Shown: piece after piece, positions 54,084 through 62,519 of the stretch
Layout: each line of letters opens with the position of its first letter
Numbering within the stretch: the stretch's first letter is position 1
From: Saccharospirillum alexandrii_A
GTDB taxonomy: Bacteria; Pseudomonadota; Gammaproteobacteria; Pseudomonadales; Natronospirillaceae
NCBI RefSeq assembly: GCF_043641555.1
Contig: NZ_JBHZRJ010000002.1
Span: 868,001 to 932,000, forward strand
Length of the DNA stretch: 64,000 bases
Direction of reading: 5' to 3'
The notes under the pieces: generated by a model
Told to the model about the DNA's origin: nothing
Seen by the model: only the letters and a program-made list of their open reading frames with translations
The model's database searches: none
Translations under genes and position numbers: made by a program

Positions 54084-54210
54084 GTACCAGGTACCGGGTA
54101 TACCTCTCCGGGGGAGTCCGCAGCATGGATGCTGCGGTCTAGGCCCCATGGAAGGGTTCACGCCGAGCGAGATGTCGCACCACCCGAGAGGTATGCCCGG
54201 CACCTGGTAC
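54084..54210. repeat. Intergenic inverted-repeat element, copy B (127 bp)
   Basis: It has 31-bp terminal inverted repeats matching at 27 positions (left 54084-54114, core GTACCAGGT; right 54180-54210). An internal perfect palindrome CCGCAGCATGGATGCTGCGG is at 54118-54137. A 48-bp module at 54139-54186 is shared with copy C at 45 of 48 positions. It sits in the convergent gap between dapD (+) and glpR (-) and replaces any ordinary terminator there. Confidence 0.85.
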
Positions 54211-54251
54211 GGACCCACGGCAGCAAGACAAACCCAAACTCCGAATTTTAA

Positions 54252-55040
54252 CTAGTCGCAGACAAACAGTCTGACCTGATGCTCGGTGAGCAGATCCTGG
54301 AAGACTTTTGGGGGTGGGCTGTCGGTGTAAAAGGCGTCGGCCTGGGCAATGCTGCCCAGACGAACCATGGCCTGGCGGCCAAACTTGCTGTGATCGGCTG
54401 CCAGTAACACCTGGCGGCTATGCTCGATAATGGTTTGGGCAACGCGGACTTCCCGGTAATCGTAATCCAGCAGGGAACCGTCATCGTCGATGCCACTGAT
54501 GCCGATGATGCCGTAATCGAGTTTGAACTGGCGAATGAAATCCAATGTCGATTCACCGACGATGCCGCCATCGCGGGCACGCACCTCACCACTGGCCACA
54601 ATGACCCGAAAATCTTCCTTGCCGCTCATCAACGTCGCCACGTGCAGATTGTTGGTCACAATTTGCAGACCCTTATGGTGCATCAGGGCATGGGCGATGG
54701 TCTCGGTTGTGGTACCAATGTTGATGAACAGGCTGGCATGGTCCGGAATCTGGTCTGCCAGTGTGCGGGCGATGCGGTCCTTGGCAGACTGGTTCAGAAT
54801 CTGCCGGTCGAAATACGGCAGGTTCTCCGTGGAATTAACCGGGCTGGCCCCGCCGTGAAACCGCACGATGAACCCGCTGTCTTCCAGTAACGTCAGATCC
54901 CGGCGGATCGTCTGGGGCGTTACGCCAAAGTCTTCGACCAGATCGTCGATGGTCGCATGACCCTCTTTCTCAACACGCCGCACTATGGCGGATTGTCTTG
55001 GATTCAGCGGTTTGTCCAGTCGGGCATCACGTAGTGTCAT
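54252..55040 (-). CDS. glpR: Glycerol-3-phosphate regulon repressor, DeoR family
   Basis: This 262-aa repressor has an N-terminal DeoR winged helix (about 15-65, IDDLVEDFGVTPQTIRRDLT). The sugar-phosphate effector domain has LFINIGTTTETIAHALM, NNLHVATLMS, VGISGIDDDGSLLDYDYREV and LLAADHSKFGRQAMVRLG. These are near those of Pseudomonas GlpR, so the ligand is probably glycerol-3-phosphate. No glp enzyme gene is nearby. It lies 6 bp after the hypothetical gene and is read with it. Confidence 0.88.
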   Translation of the reverse strand: MTLRDARLDKPLNPRQSAIVRRVEKEGHATIDDLVEDFGVTPQTIRRDLTLLEDSGFIVRFHGGASPVNSTENLPYFDRQILNQSAKDRIARTLADQIPDHASLFINIGTTTETIAHALMHHKGLQIVTNNLHVATLMSGKEDFRVIVASGEVRARDGGIVGESTLDFIRQFKLDYGIIGISGIDDDGSLLDYDYREVRVAQTIIEHSRQVLLAADHSKFGRQAMVRLGSIAQADAFYTDSPPPKVFQDLLTEHQVRLFVCD

Positions 55041-55046
55041 GCGAGC

Positions 55047-55937
55047 TTATTGCACCCCCCCGGGCATACGGTCTTCCAGCGCATCCACCCGCTCGCTGAC
55101 AGCGACCAGGCGGCGATTGGCTTCCAGCCTGCCCGCGTCGATAGAGCGCAGAACCTCATTGAGTTCATCGACTTCATCTTGCAGCAGCTGCTGGTTCATG
55201 GTCGCCGTGCCCTGCTCAACCAGCAGGTTTTCCTGAGTCAGCGTCAACGACAGTAACCGCTCTTCCAGACTGGCCGGGTTCAGGTTCTCCAGGCTTGCCT
55301 GCAACTCGCTGAAGGCTTCAGACGTCTGGTCCAGTTCAGTCTGCAACGCAGCCAACGACTCCGACTGGGAACCATTGGCAACCGCCTGCTCCTCTAGCTG
55401 GCTGGATAGCGCTGCGAGCGCCTGTTCACGGGCCTCGATCTGACTTTGTACATTGGACTGCAGCTGCGCAATATTCTGCTGATTGGTTTCAATCCACTCC
55501 CGGTTACGCTCATTGGCGACTGCCCAGAGTTTGCGAATTTCGCTCATCTGCATATCGGTTTCAGCCTTGATGGCCCGAAACTGATTGTTGATGGCCGTTT
55601 CATTCATCACCACCGATTCATCGGTCTCGGTCATCGAACGCTGCACCGATACGATTCGGTCATCCGCCAGTTGTAGCCGCTCATCAAACATCGCCAGCGT
55701 CTGTTGCTGGCTATATGCCAATAGCCCAAGACCCGCGCTGATGGCAAACAACACCAGCACAAGCCCCCACAGCAGCGTTGGCGTATTGCCGCCACCACTG
55801 CGCGCTGACGGCTCTGAACGCCCCGCAGACGCAGTGTTGCGTGGTGTGGACGAGGCGGTCGTCGACTGACGACCGCGGATCTGATCACGGTCTGGTACCA
55901 TTTTGGGCAGGTCACTGCCCGGTTTGGAGTCCGACAT
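55047..55937 (-). CDS. Hypothetical single-pass membrane protein with a long coiled coil
   Basis: This 296-aa protein is not recognised by family. An unstructured, Ser/Arg/Pro-rich N-terminus (1-50) precedes one membrane span (about 53-75, WGLVLVLFAISAGLGLLAY). A Gln/Glu-rich coiled coil then runs to the C-terminus. There is no signal peptidase site, so the N-terminus is probably cytoplasmic and the coiled coil periplasmic. It has a strong promoter and forms a two-gene unit with glpR, an odd pairing. Structural or envelope-organising roles are possible, but there is no evidence. Confidence 0.75.
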   Translation of the reverse strand: MSDSKPGSDLPKMVPDRDQIRGRQSTTASSTPRNTASAGRSEPSARSGGGNTPTLLWGLVLVLFAISAGLGLLAYSQQQTLAMFDERLQLADDRIVSVQRSMTETDESVVMNETAINNQFRAIKAETDMQMSEIRKLWAVANERNREWIETNQQNIAQLQSNVQSQIEAREQALAALSSQLEEQAVANGSQSESLAALQTELDQTSEAFSELQASLENLNPASLEERLLSLTLTQENLLVEQGTATMNQQLLQDEVDELNEVLRSIDAGRLEANRRLVAVSERVDALEDRMPGGVQ

Positions 55938-55969
55938 TGAAACAACCTGTGTATTAAATAAGTAGGGTC

Positions 55970-55997
55970 ATTATAGGGACAGCCCCCCGATGAACAA
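55970..55997 (-). promoter_or_regulatory. Sigma-70 promoter of the hypothetical gene and glpR
   Basis: TTGTTC (55997-55992), 16 bp and a perfect TATAAT (55975-55970) on the minus strand, 33 bp before the start codon. Confidence 0.6.
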
Positions 55998-56135
55998 GAG
56001 AGGCTCGGTAATTGTGCCCAATCGCATTAAAATAGCCGCCCGGTCGCACTTGAAACCGGCCCCAACCGACCAGATAGTACAGTCACGAATGACAACGTGC
56101 TAATACACCCATCGAAAAGACAGAGGGAGAACACC

Positions 56136-56717
56136 ATGGCTTTTGAACTGCCAGAACTGCCGTACGCGATCAACGCACTTGAACCCCACATTTCCCAGGA
56201 AACCCTGGAATACCACCACGGCAAGCATCACAACACCTATGTGACCAAGCTGAATGGCCTGATCCCGGGCACCGAGTTTGAAGGCAAGAGCCTGGAAGAC
56301 ATCATCAAATCCTCTTCCGGCGGCGTGTTCAACAACTCCGCTCAAATCTGGAACCACACCTTCTACTGGCACAGCCTGAGCCCGAATGGCGGTGGTGCTC
56401 CTACTGGCGCCCTGGCTGACGCCATCAATGCCAAATGGGGTTCATTCGAAGCCTTCCAGAAGGAATTTGACGAAAAAGCCGTCAACAACTTCGGTTCAAG
56501 CTGGACCTGGCTGGTCAAGAACAGCGATGGCTCGCTGGAAATCGTTAACACCAGCAACGCCGGCACCCCTATCACCGAAGGCCAGACACCGATCATCACC
56601 GTCGATCTGTGGGAACACGCCTACTACATCGACTACCGTAACCTGCGCCCCAAATACCTGGAAGCGTTCTGGAAACTGGCAAACTGGGACTTCGCAGCAG
56701 AAAACTTCGCCAAATAA
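56136..56717 (+). CDS. sodB: Iron superoxide dismutase
   Basis: This 193-aa cytoplasmic Fe-SOD has metal ligands His27 in YHHGKHHNTYV, a His in IWNHTFYW, and Asp/His in VDLWEHAYYIDY. NNSAQIWNHTFYW has the glutamine position characteristic of iron rather than manganese enzymes. The ATG has AGAGGGAGA upstream. A terminator follows. Confidence 0.97.
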   Translation: MAFELPELPYAINALEPHISQETLEYHHGKHHNTYVTKLNGLIPGTEFEGKSLEDIIKSSSGGVFNNSAQIWNHTFYWHSLSPNGGGAPTGALADAINAKWGSFEAFQKEFDEKAVNNFGSSWTWLVKNSDGSLEIVNTSNAGTPITEGQTPIITVDLWEHAYYIDYRNLRPKYLEAFWKLANWDFAAENFAK

Positions 56718-56770
56718 GGCGACGTTCAGCGAACCGTCCACCCGGCCCGCCTTGCGGGTACGGGCCCTGA

Positions 56771-56795
56771 AAGGTGGCTTCGGCCACCTTTTTTG
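56771..56795. terminator. Terminator of sodB (shared with yqcC)
   Basis: AAGGTGGC-TTCG-GCCACCTT with a T-run, an ultra-stable TTCG-loop hairpin 54 bp after sodB. It is convergent with yqcC and lies directly before that gene's stop. Confidence 0.92.
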
Positions 56796-56798
56796 ATG

Positions 56799-57113
56799 TC
56801 AGGGCTTGCCCAGACAGCCATCAATCCGGTCAATAATCACCAGCAGCTGCTGAGTCGATCGCTTCTCAAACTTCAGCGCCTCTTCAGCATAAGGTCTTAC
56901 CTGAGCCCCGGTGGGCAGCGGCAAATCAGCCTCAATCAACGCACGCAAGCGCTGCAAATAGATCCACTGCAACCACTCCGGCAAGGTTAGTGTATCTACC
57001 GCAAACGGCTGGGCACTTGCCAGCGCCTCGGGCGACGGCGGTACATCACTCCAGAACCCCTGCTCTCTCAGCTCCGCTTCCAGTTCGTCCAACAGCGTCG
57101 ACAATTCAGACAA
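56799..57113 (-). CDS. yqcC: YqcC family protein (DUF446)
   Basis: A 104-aa helical protein of unknown function. The frame continues upstream, but the TTG at 57113 has GGGAGGAAGG in front and gives the family length (E. coli YqcC 109 aa). The reading beyond it enters the repeat element, so it is not coding. The family stretch is PFAVDTLTLPEWLQWIYLQRLRALIE. In enterobacteria it lies beside truC; here truC is not near. Confidence 0.85.
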   Translation of the reverse strand: MSELSTLLDELEAELREQGFWSDVPPSPEALASAQPFAVDTLTLPEWLQWIYLQRLRALIEADLPLPTGAQVRPYAEEALKFEKRSTQQLLVIIDRIDGCLGKP

Positions 57114-57242
57114 AAACCTTCCTCCCGTTCCGCGATACTCTGGCGGATAAGTAAAAAACGCGCAGTGTAGACGCCTGATCAGGTGAAGCAAAGCATCACT
57201 AAAACCTGAGCAGCATTTAGTAACAAACGGGCAACAATCCGA

Positions 57243-57440
57243 GTGTTGGCCATCGGGTAGGCCTCTCCGGGAAGTCTGAGGCATGGACTAAAACGCCTGG
57301 AGCGTTTTAGAACGAGCGAAGCGAGCCCAAAGGGTGAATCCCATGGAAGGGATTCATATCCCGAAGCCTAGGCCCCATGGACGGGTTCACGCCGAGCGAT
57401 GTGTCGCACCACCCGTAGAGGCCTACCCGGTGGCCAGCAC
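57243..57440. repeat. Intergenic inverted-repeat element, copy C (198 bp)
   Basis: It has 30-bp terminal inverted repeats matching at 26 positions (left 57243-57272, right 57411-57440; core GTAGGCCTCT). The 68-bp two-palindrome module is at 57288-57355, inverted relative to copy A, and the 48-bp module at 57368-57415 is shared with copy B. It looks like a B-type element with the A-type module placed at GCATGGA. It lies between divergent yqcC and DUF3549, leaving 129 bp to the yqcC start and 110 bp to the other. Confidence 0.88.
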
Positions 57441-57550
57441 GAGTTCAAGGCAGAAGAGCCGACCCGACCAACAGGTTCAACCTCCGGGATTAATAACAAG
57501 ACTCATATCCGGTACACTGCGCCACCCATGACCGATACCAGAGCCGCTGT

Positions 57551-58585
57551 ATGAGCACCTCAAATACCCAGACCACACCCGGACTTGTTGATTTTCTCGA
57601 GCGCAGCGGCGCCCGTTACCGGGCCTTTGATCTGGGCAGTCAGTTGCGTAACCTCAGCAAGGACCAGTTTGCCCGGTTCGACCAGGGACAGCCCTACCCC
57701 TACCCGCATCTGAGTCATGCGTGGTTGATACTGCTGCTGTGGAACCCCGAGCAGCGCGAGCAACACAGCATCTGGTTTATGAAACTGCCACTGGACGAAC
57801 AGGGTGGGATGCCCGCCGCCGTCATGACGGATGTTCTTGACCGGCTGTACCGCTCGCTCGCCACTGCTGACCCCAAAGAGCGCCAGCGCCTGCTGACCGA
57901 CCACCCTTACCAGTTCACGCCCCCCGACCACAAAATGGCCGCACTGCACGCCCGTGCCAGCCGCATTCTGGGCGCGCCACCCAGTGCTTTTTACGCCGAT
58001 GCCCAGCGACTGCTGACACAGGAAGGCGCATCGGAAGACTGGGCCAACATTGGCCTGCAAGGCCTGTTCGACGTGCTGGAACGGCGCAGCCCGGCCGATG
58101 AGCAAGCACTCACCCGCCAATTGCCCGCGATACCCGACTTCGCACGCCAACAGGTGCTGAACGCCCTCGAACACCACAAACCGGGTGTCGCCCTGACTGA
58201 ACGCATTATCGAACTGGGACACCAGCATCAGGACGTCGCCACACGCGTCGCGGCGCTGCGCGCTCTGTCTCAAAGCCCGGCAACAGGCCTGGTAGACGCC
58301 TTCGTCAGCGACTCGCTGAACCACTTTAGCGACGAACTGGATGTGGTACTGGCCGTGCTCAGCCGGCACCCCGGCCTGCTGGCCAATACCGACCTGGCGC
58401 TGGTGGCACTGGACCGACTGGCCGAACTGGCCGATACAGACGGGTTTAACCGGGTCGTTCAGGGGCTCGCCTTGCAGCCCGGCTTGTCGGGCCTGATTTT
58501 ACAGGCATTGCGCCACCCGCATCGCTCTGACGCGCTGGCAAGCGCTATCGGCCAACTGATCAATAGCACCCGGACGGTACAATGA
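57551..58585 (+). CDS. DUF3549 family protein
   Basis: This 344-aa soluble protein is found in Pseudomonas, Vibrio and relatives with no known role. No signal or membrane span is seen. The N-terminal half has FDLGSQLRNLSKDQFARFDQG and HLSHAWLILLLWNPEQREQH. The C-terminal half consists of Leu/Ala-rich helical repeats (about 165-330) resembling HEAT-type hairpins. It ends in ATGA overlap with ychJ, so the two are translated together. Confidence 0.82.
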   Translation: MSTSNTQTTPGLVDFLERSGARYRAFDLGSQLRNLSKDQFARFDQGQPYPYPHLSHAWLILLLWNPEQREQHSIWFMKLPLDEQGGMPAAVMTDVLDRLYRSLATADPKERQRLLTDHPYQFTPPDHKMAALHARASRILGAPPSAFYADAQRLLTQEGASEDWANIGLQGLFDVLERRSPADEQALTRQLPAIPDFARQQVLNALEHHKPGVALTERIIELGHQHQDVATRVAALRALSQSPATGLVDAFVSDSLNHFSDELDVVLAVLSRHPGLLANTDLALVALDRLAELADTDGFNRVVQGLALQPGLSGLILQALRHPHRSDALASAIGQLINSTRTVQ

Positions 58586-59013
58586 GCGACGATCCCAACA
58601 AAACAGCCTCCGTTTCAAACCCTGTATCCGCCCACTGTCATTGCGGCCAGCCAGTACCCTATCTTAGCTGTTGCGGTCGTTTTCTTGAGGCCGGTGCCTA
58701 CCCGCGTGATCCGGAAACGCTGATGCGCAGTCGCTTCACCGCCTACCGGCTGCAACGACTGAATTATCTGATCAGGACCTGGCATCCCGACACCTGCCCG
58801 GCGCTGACCGCCGACCACCTTGAGGGCACCGACTGGCAACGGCTGCAGGTCATCCGCAGCAAAGCGGGGTTAAAGAAAGGCTGGGTGGAATTCATCGCCC
58901 ATTATGTGGACGAGCAAGACAAGCCTGAACAATTGCACGAGATCTCGGAATTCCGCAAAGTGAAAGGTCGCTGGGTCTACCATTCAGAACTGGAAAGCTG
59001 GCCCGGCGAATAG
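58582..59013 (+). CDS. ychJ: YchJ family protein (UPF0225), SEC-C-type zinc motif
   Basis: This 143-aa protein begins with a cysteine cluster, CHCG and SCCG at about 19-33, like the zinc-binding SEC-C motif. YchJ-family phrases follow: ETLMRSRFTAYRLQRLNYLIRTWHP and GWVEFIAHYVDEQ. E. coli YchJ has both an N- and a C-terminal SEC-C motif. Here only the N-terminal one is present, the short form. Function is unknown. Confidence 0.88.
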   Translation: MSDDPNKTASVSNPVSAHCHCGQPVPYLSCCGRFLEAGAYPRDPETLMRSRFTAYRLQRLNYLIRTWHPDTCPALTADHLEGTDWQRLQVIRSKAGLKKGWVEFIAHYVDEQDKPEQLHEISEFRKVKGRWVYHSELESWPGE

Positions 59014-59096
59014 GCCCGGGGAGTGGTTTTTCACCGAACACCCGGCCACAATGCCCTGCTGCAACAGTACCGATTTATCCGCCGACGGAGCCTGAT

Positions 59097-60329
59097 ATGA
59101 GCTGTTACGACCTGCCCGGATTGTTGCCCTTTGACCAGGCGCTGACGCGGATGCTGAGCCAGTTAACCCCCGTAGAGGGCGAATCGACGCTGGCGATTAC
59201 CGATGCAGTCGGTCGTGTAACGACCCAAGCCGTGCGGGCACAAATAAACCTGCCTGTGTTTGATAACTCAGCAATGGACGGTTATGGCCTGCGACATCAG
59301 GATGCCGTCGATGGCAAGCCGCTACCGGTCCAGGGCCGGGTGCTGGCTGGCGAGGCGCTGGACGACCCTTTAACATCGGGCCATTGCGTGCGCATCATGA
59401 CCGGAGCCCCCATACCAGAAGGGTGCGATACGGTGGTAATGCAGGAGAATGCTCGGGTTACGGAGCAGGGCATCCTCTTTGACCCGCTGCCGGAACAAGG
59501 CGCCAACGTTCGTCTCAACGGCACAGACCTGCTCGCAGGTGACGTCGTCTTGCCTGCCGGTCATCGTCTGCGCCCTATCGATGTGGCACTGCTAACAAGC
59601 GTTGGCCTGGCCGACGTAACTGTACGCAGACGCCCGAAAGTCGCCGTCTTTGCCAGTGGTGATGAACTGCAACCGGCCGGCACCAGGCTCGCACCAGGTC
59701 AAATATACGACTCCAACAGACCGGGCCTGCATGCCATGCTCGTCAAACTCGGTGTCGAGGTATTGGATCTCGGCGTCATCCCCGACGACACAGATGCCCT
59801 GCGCCAGGCCTTCAGAACCGCCAATGAATCCTGCGATCTGGTGATCAGCAGTGGGGGCGTCAGCGTGGGCGAAGCCGACTTCACCCGCGACATCCTGGAC
59901 GAAGAAGGCAATATTGAATTCTGGAAGCTCGCGATCAAGCCCGGCAAACCCCTGGCCTTTGGCCGCCTAAGCCAAGCCTGGTTTGTCGGCCTGCCGGGCA
60001 ACCCGGTCTCGTCGCTGGTGACCTTTCACCTGATTGCAGTGCCTGCCCTTCGCTGCCTGATGGGCATGCCCCACCAACCGCTCGCACAACTGAACGCCAT
60101 CACACGGGAACCCTTGCATAAAACGCCCGGGCGTATGGATTTTCAGCGGGGATATTGGGATCTTCAGGATGGCACGGTTCAGGTGCGCTCCACCGGCTCC
60201 GGCCAGGGCTCACACCAGCTAAGCTCACTGACCGAGGCCAATTGCTACATAGCGCTGGAGCAAGACCGCGGGCCGGTTACAGCAGGCGAGACGGTCACGC
60301 TCTGGTTGTTTGATGATGTTATGGCCTGA
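59097..60329 (+). CDS. moeA: Molybdopterin molybdenumtransferase MoeA
   Basis: This 410-aa protein inserts molybdenum into molybdopterin-AMP, the last general step of cofactor formation. Domains I-IV are seen by FDNSAMDGYGLR, CVRIMTGAPIPEGCDTVV, the MPT-binding VFASGDELQPAGT, SSGGVSVGEADFT and GLPGNPVSSLV, and the C-terminal beta domain. No other moa or mob gene is next to it. The ribosome site is CGGAG. Confidence 0.96.
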   Translation: MSCYDLPGLLPFDQALTRMLSQLTPVEGESTLAITDAVGRVTTQAVRAQINLPVFDNSAMDGYGLRHQDAVDGKPLPVQGRVLAGEALDDPLTSGHCVRIMTGAPIPEGCDTVVMQENARVTEQGILFDPLPEQGANVRLNGTDLLAGDVVLPAGHRLRPIDVALLTSVGLADVTVRRRPKVAVFASGDELQPAGTRLAPGQIYDSNRPGLHAMLVKLGVEVLDLGVIPDDTDALRQAFRTANESCDLVISSGGVSVGEADFTRDILDEEGNIEFWKLAIKPGKPLAFGRLSQAWFVGLPGNPVSSLVTFHLIAVPALRCLMGMPHQPLAQLNAITREPLHKTPGRMDFQRGYWDLQDGTVQVRSTGSGQGSHQLSSLTEANCYIALEQDRGPVTAGETVTLWLFDDVMA

Positions 60330-60433
60330 CTCGAATTGGCTGCTGTTGCTTTTAACGACATTGTCAGTGTTTGCAAAGTGCGAGCGTCGGATGCCGGTGG
60401 TGCCTAACCAACCCGAACTCTGAGACTTGAGTA

Positions 60434-60985
60434 TTAAGCCTGTCGGGTAGCCACTGCCCCGGGCAGCCCTTTGTAAACCGATTGAGCCACCAGCGCTGTC
60501 AACACGACTTTAACGCTGTCACCGGGCACATACACGGCCATCACCTGGACCGAACGCAACCACTCACTGCCCGTCACCCACTTGAACCCGACGATGCCAA
60601 AGACGTAGAGCACCAGTATCCCGCCGACAAAGGCTCCAATGCCCGCCGCGACCAGAATCGATTGGCGCTGCAGCAAACGGGCGATGTAACCAGCCACCAG
60701 TGCCGCCACCGGGAACCCGACGATAAACCCCGCCGTAGGGCTGGCAAAGACACCCAATCCACCGCGTCCACCCGACAGTAAAGGGGCGCCCAGAGCCACA
60801 ACACCCACAAACAACAGCATCGACAGAAAGCCGCGCCAAGGGCCGAGCATCACACCGGCCAGCATGACGCCCAGGGTTTGTGCGGTAATGGGAATGCCGG
60901 TCACAAAAGGCACAGGCGGAATCAGGCCGAGGGCCGCGACAAGGGCGGCGTACAAGGCCATTTGCACAAGGGCTTGGTCTTTCAC
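60434..60985 (-). CDS. bioY: Biotin ECF transporter substrate-binding subunit BioY
   Basis: This 183-aa membrane S-component has about six spans. The N-terminal ALYAALVAALGLIPPVPF and VPITAQTLGVMLAGVMLGP are the family marks. The GRGGLGVFASPTAGFIVGFP segment is the conserved biotin-binding region of BioY. The start is GTG with AGGAG. It is the last of ecfA-ecfT-bioY, 9 bp after ecfT. It may work alone or with the two energising subunits. Confidence 0.93.
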   Translation of the reverse strand: MKDQALVQMALYAALVAALGLIPPVPFVTGIPITAQTLGVMLAGVMLGPWRGFLSMLLFVGVVALGAPLLSGGRGGLGVFASPTAGFIVGFPVAALVAGYIARLLQRQSILVAAGIGAFVGGILVLYVFGIVGFKWVTGSEWLRSVQVMAVYVPGDSVKVVLTALVAQSVYKGLPGAVATRQA

Positions 60986-60994
60986 TGCTATCTC

Positions 60995-61627
60995 CTATTG
61001 GGGTTGAACCATTGAAACGGGGGTTTCGGGTGATCGCACACCGCCCCGGGCGGCGAGTGCCTGGGCAACGTGGTCGGACATGCGAATGGCATTGATCAGC
61101 ATGGGGATCGCCAGGCGCCAGACCGCGCGGCCACCGCCACGCGATTTCCAGGCGTCGAGCAGACTGTTAAGCACCGCCATCAATACCGGTACAAAACGCA
61201 CGAACAACGCCACGGTAAAGGCAATGCGGTGTGGCGCCACACCGACCCGCCTGAGGGGCGACAGCAAGGGCATCACCGCATCCATCATGGCGTCCATCCG
61301 CGTGGTGAGGGTGACCAGGTTGGCCAGCCAGATCAGCGTCAGCATGCGCAGCAGCATCAGAATGGCGGCACTGACAGACTGACTCCAGGTCTGCACCACG
61401 AAAATTAGAATGAACATTGGGAGAAGCGGTTTGACCACCCAGAGGTATGACCAGCCGGCCGGCCCCAGACTCCGGTACGCGAGAATGACTGCGATCAGCG
61501 CAGCCCCGGCGGTCCACAGTGACGTTAGCGCGTAGAGCGCAACGCTGGTTACCATCAGCACCAGTAATTTTAGCCCGGCTGGCTGCCGGTGCAGCCAGGA
61601 TTGCCGGTGCACATAGAGCGTCATCAT
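60995..61627 (-). CDS. bioN: ECF transporter transmembrane subunit EcfT (BioN)
   Basis: This 210-aa membrane coupling subunit has about five spans and two Ala-Arg-Gly cytoplasmic motifs near the end (WKSRGGG, ALAARGGV). Those motifs contact the ATPase. It overlaps the ATPase gene by four bases and lies 9 bp before bioY, which supports the biotin assignment over cobalt CbiQ. Confidence 0.88.
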   Translation of the reverse strand: MMTLYVHRQSWLHRQPAGLKLLVLMVTSVALYALTSLWTAGAALIAVILAYRSLGPAGWSYLWVVKPLLPMFILIFVVQTWSQSVSAAILMLLRMLTLIWLANLVTLTTRMDAMMDAVMPLLSPLRRVGVAPHRIAFTVALFVRFVPVLMAVLNSLLDAWKSRGGGRAVWRLAIPMLINAIRMSDHVAQALAARGGVRSPETPVSMVQPQ

Positions 61628-62322
61628 AAGCTGAACGCCCCGTTACAAGCGGCCCGGTAGTCGGCAATTACGGTCTCTGGGCTGCCATCCCCCCGAACCT
61701 GGCCCTGTTCAAGCCAGAGCACACGGTCAAACGCGGCCAGTACGTCGAGATCGTGGCTGATCATGATCAGTTGTTGCGGCAAGCCCAGAAGCCAGTCGGT
61801 CAGAAATTGACGGGTGGGTAGGTCCAGTGCCGAAAAGGGTTCGTCCAGAATCAGCACGGCCGGGTTCATGACCAGCACCGCCATGATGCAGACCCACTGC
61901 TTTTGCCCTTCCGATAGGGAGTGCACCGGCCTTTCAGCCCAATCGAGCCGGTGGTGTTCCCGCAAGCAGTGCTCGGCACGTTCACGCGCATCCGACTTGC
62001 TCAGGCCCTGGTTGCGCAGCCCGAACATCAACTCTTCAATCACGGTGGGGAAAATCAGTTGGTGGTCCGGGTTCTGAAAGATAAAGCCAACCTGGTCGGC
62101 CATGGCTTCAGGCCCCTCGACCGGGTTATGGCCCCGCACCTGCAAGTGGCCCTGGCTGGGTTGTAACAAGCCATTGAACAGGCGCACCAGAGAGCTCTTA
62201 CCCGAGCCATTGTTGCCGATCAGGCCGATGCGGCGCTCGCTCAGCGTCAGGTTGAGGTCACTCAGCACGGTTTGATCGTCGCGCGTCAGAGTCACCTGGT
62301 TCAGCTCAATGGTCAGGGTCAT
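61624..62322 (-). CDS. bioM: ECF transporter ATPase EcfA (BioM)
   Basis: A 232-aa ABC ATPase from the ATG at 62322; an upstream extension of 33 codons does not fit the family. Walker A is GNNGSGKSS, Q-loop FQNPDHQLIFP, signature SLSEGQKQW, Walker B VLILDEPFSAL, and the H-switch ISHDLDV. A single ATPase serves in place of the EcfA1-A2 pair, as in BioMNY. No strong ribosome site precedes the start. Confidence 0.9.
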   Translation of the reverse strand: MTLTIELNQVTLTRDDQTVLSDLNLTLSERRIGLIGNNGSGKSSLVRLFNGLLQPSQGHLQVRGHNPVEGPEAMADQVGFIFQNPDHQLIFPTVIEELMFGLRNQGLSKSDARERAEHCLREHHRLDWAERPVHSLSEGQKQWVCIMAVLVMNPAVLILDEPFSALDLPTRQFLTDWLLGLPQQLIMISHDLDVLAAFDRVLWLEQGQVRGDGSPETVIADYRAACNGAFSL

Positions 62323-62519
62323 GCCGTGTCGGGCCTGGTTCAAATTTGATACGGAGCATACCAAACTGAAAAATAATATAACCCCAGCATTTATCAAGTG
62401 ATTACTATTTAACCTAATCATATCTTAATGCGCTGAACAACACTGCGTTGCCAAAGCAGGCACTGCGTCCGTGCACCAATACGGTACACTGTGCACCACT
62501 CTTTGGGACGCGACGACCG
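62323..62519. other. AT-rich divergent region bioM / TSUP permease
   Basis: About 197 bp with no gene. The part 62337-62425 is far richer in A+T than the rest of the window. It should hold the promoters of both units. I looked for a BirA or BioR operator and did not find a convincing one. Confidence 0.45.

Noticed and set aside
57114..57284. N-terminal extension of yqcC
   Set aside because: It enters repeat element C and is not part of the family; the TTG at 57113 has a strong ribosome site.
62323..62519. BirA or BioR operator before bioM
   Set aside because: Only partial GGTTA-like half-sites were seen, with no properly spaced inverted pair.
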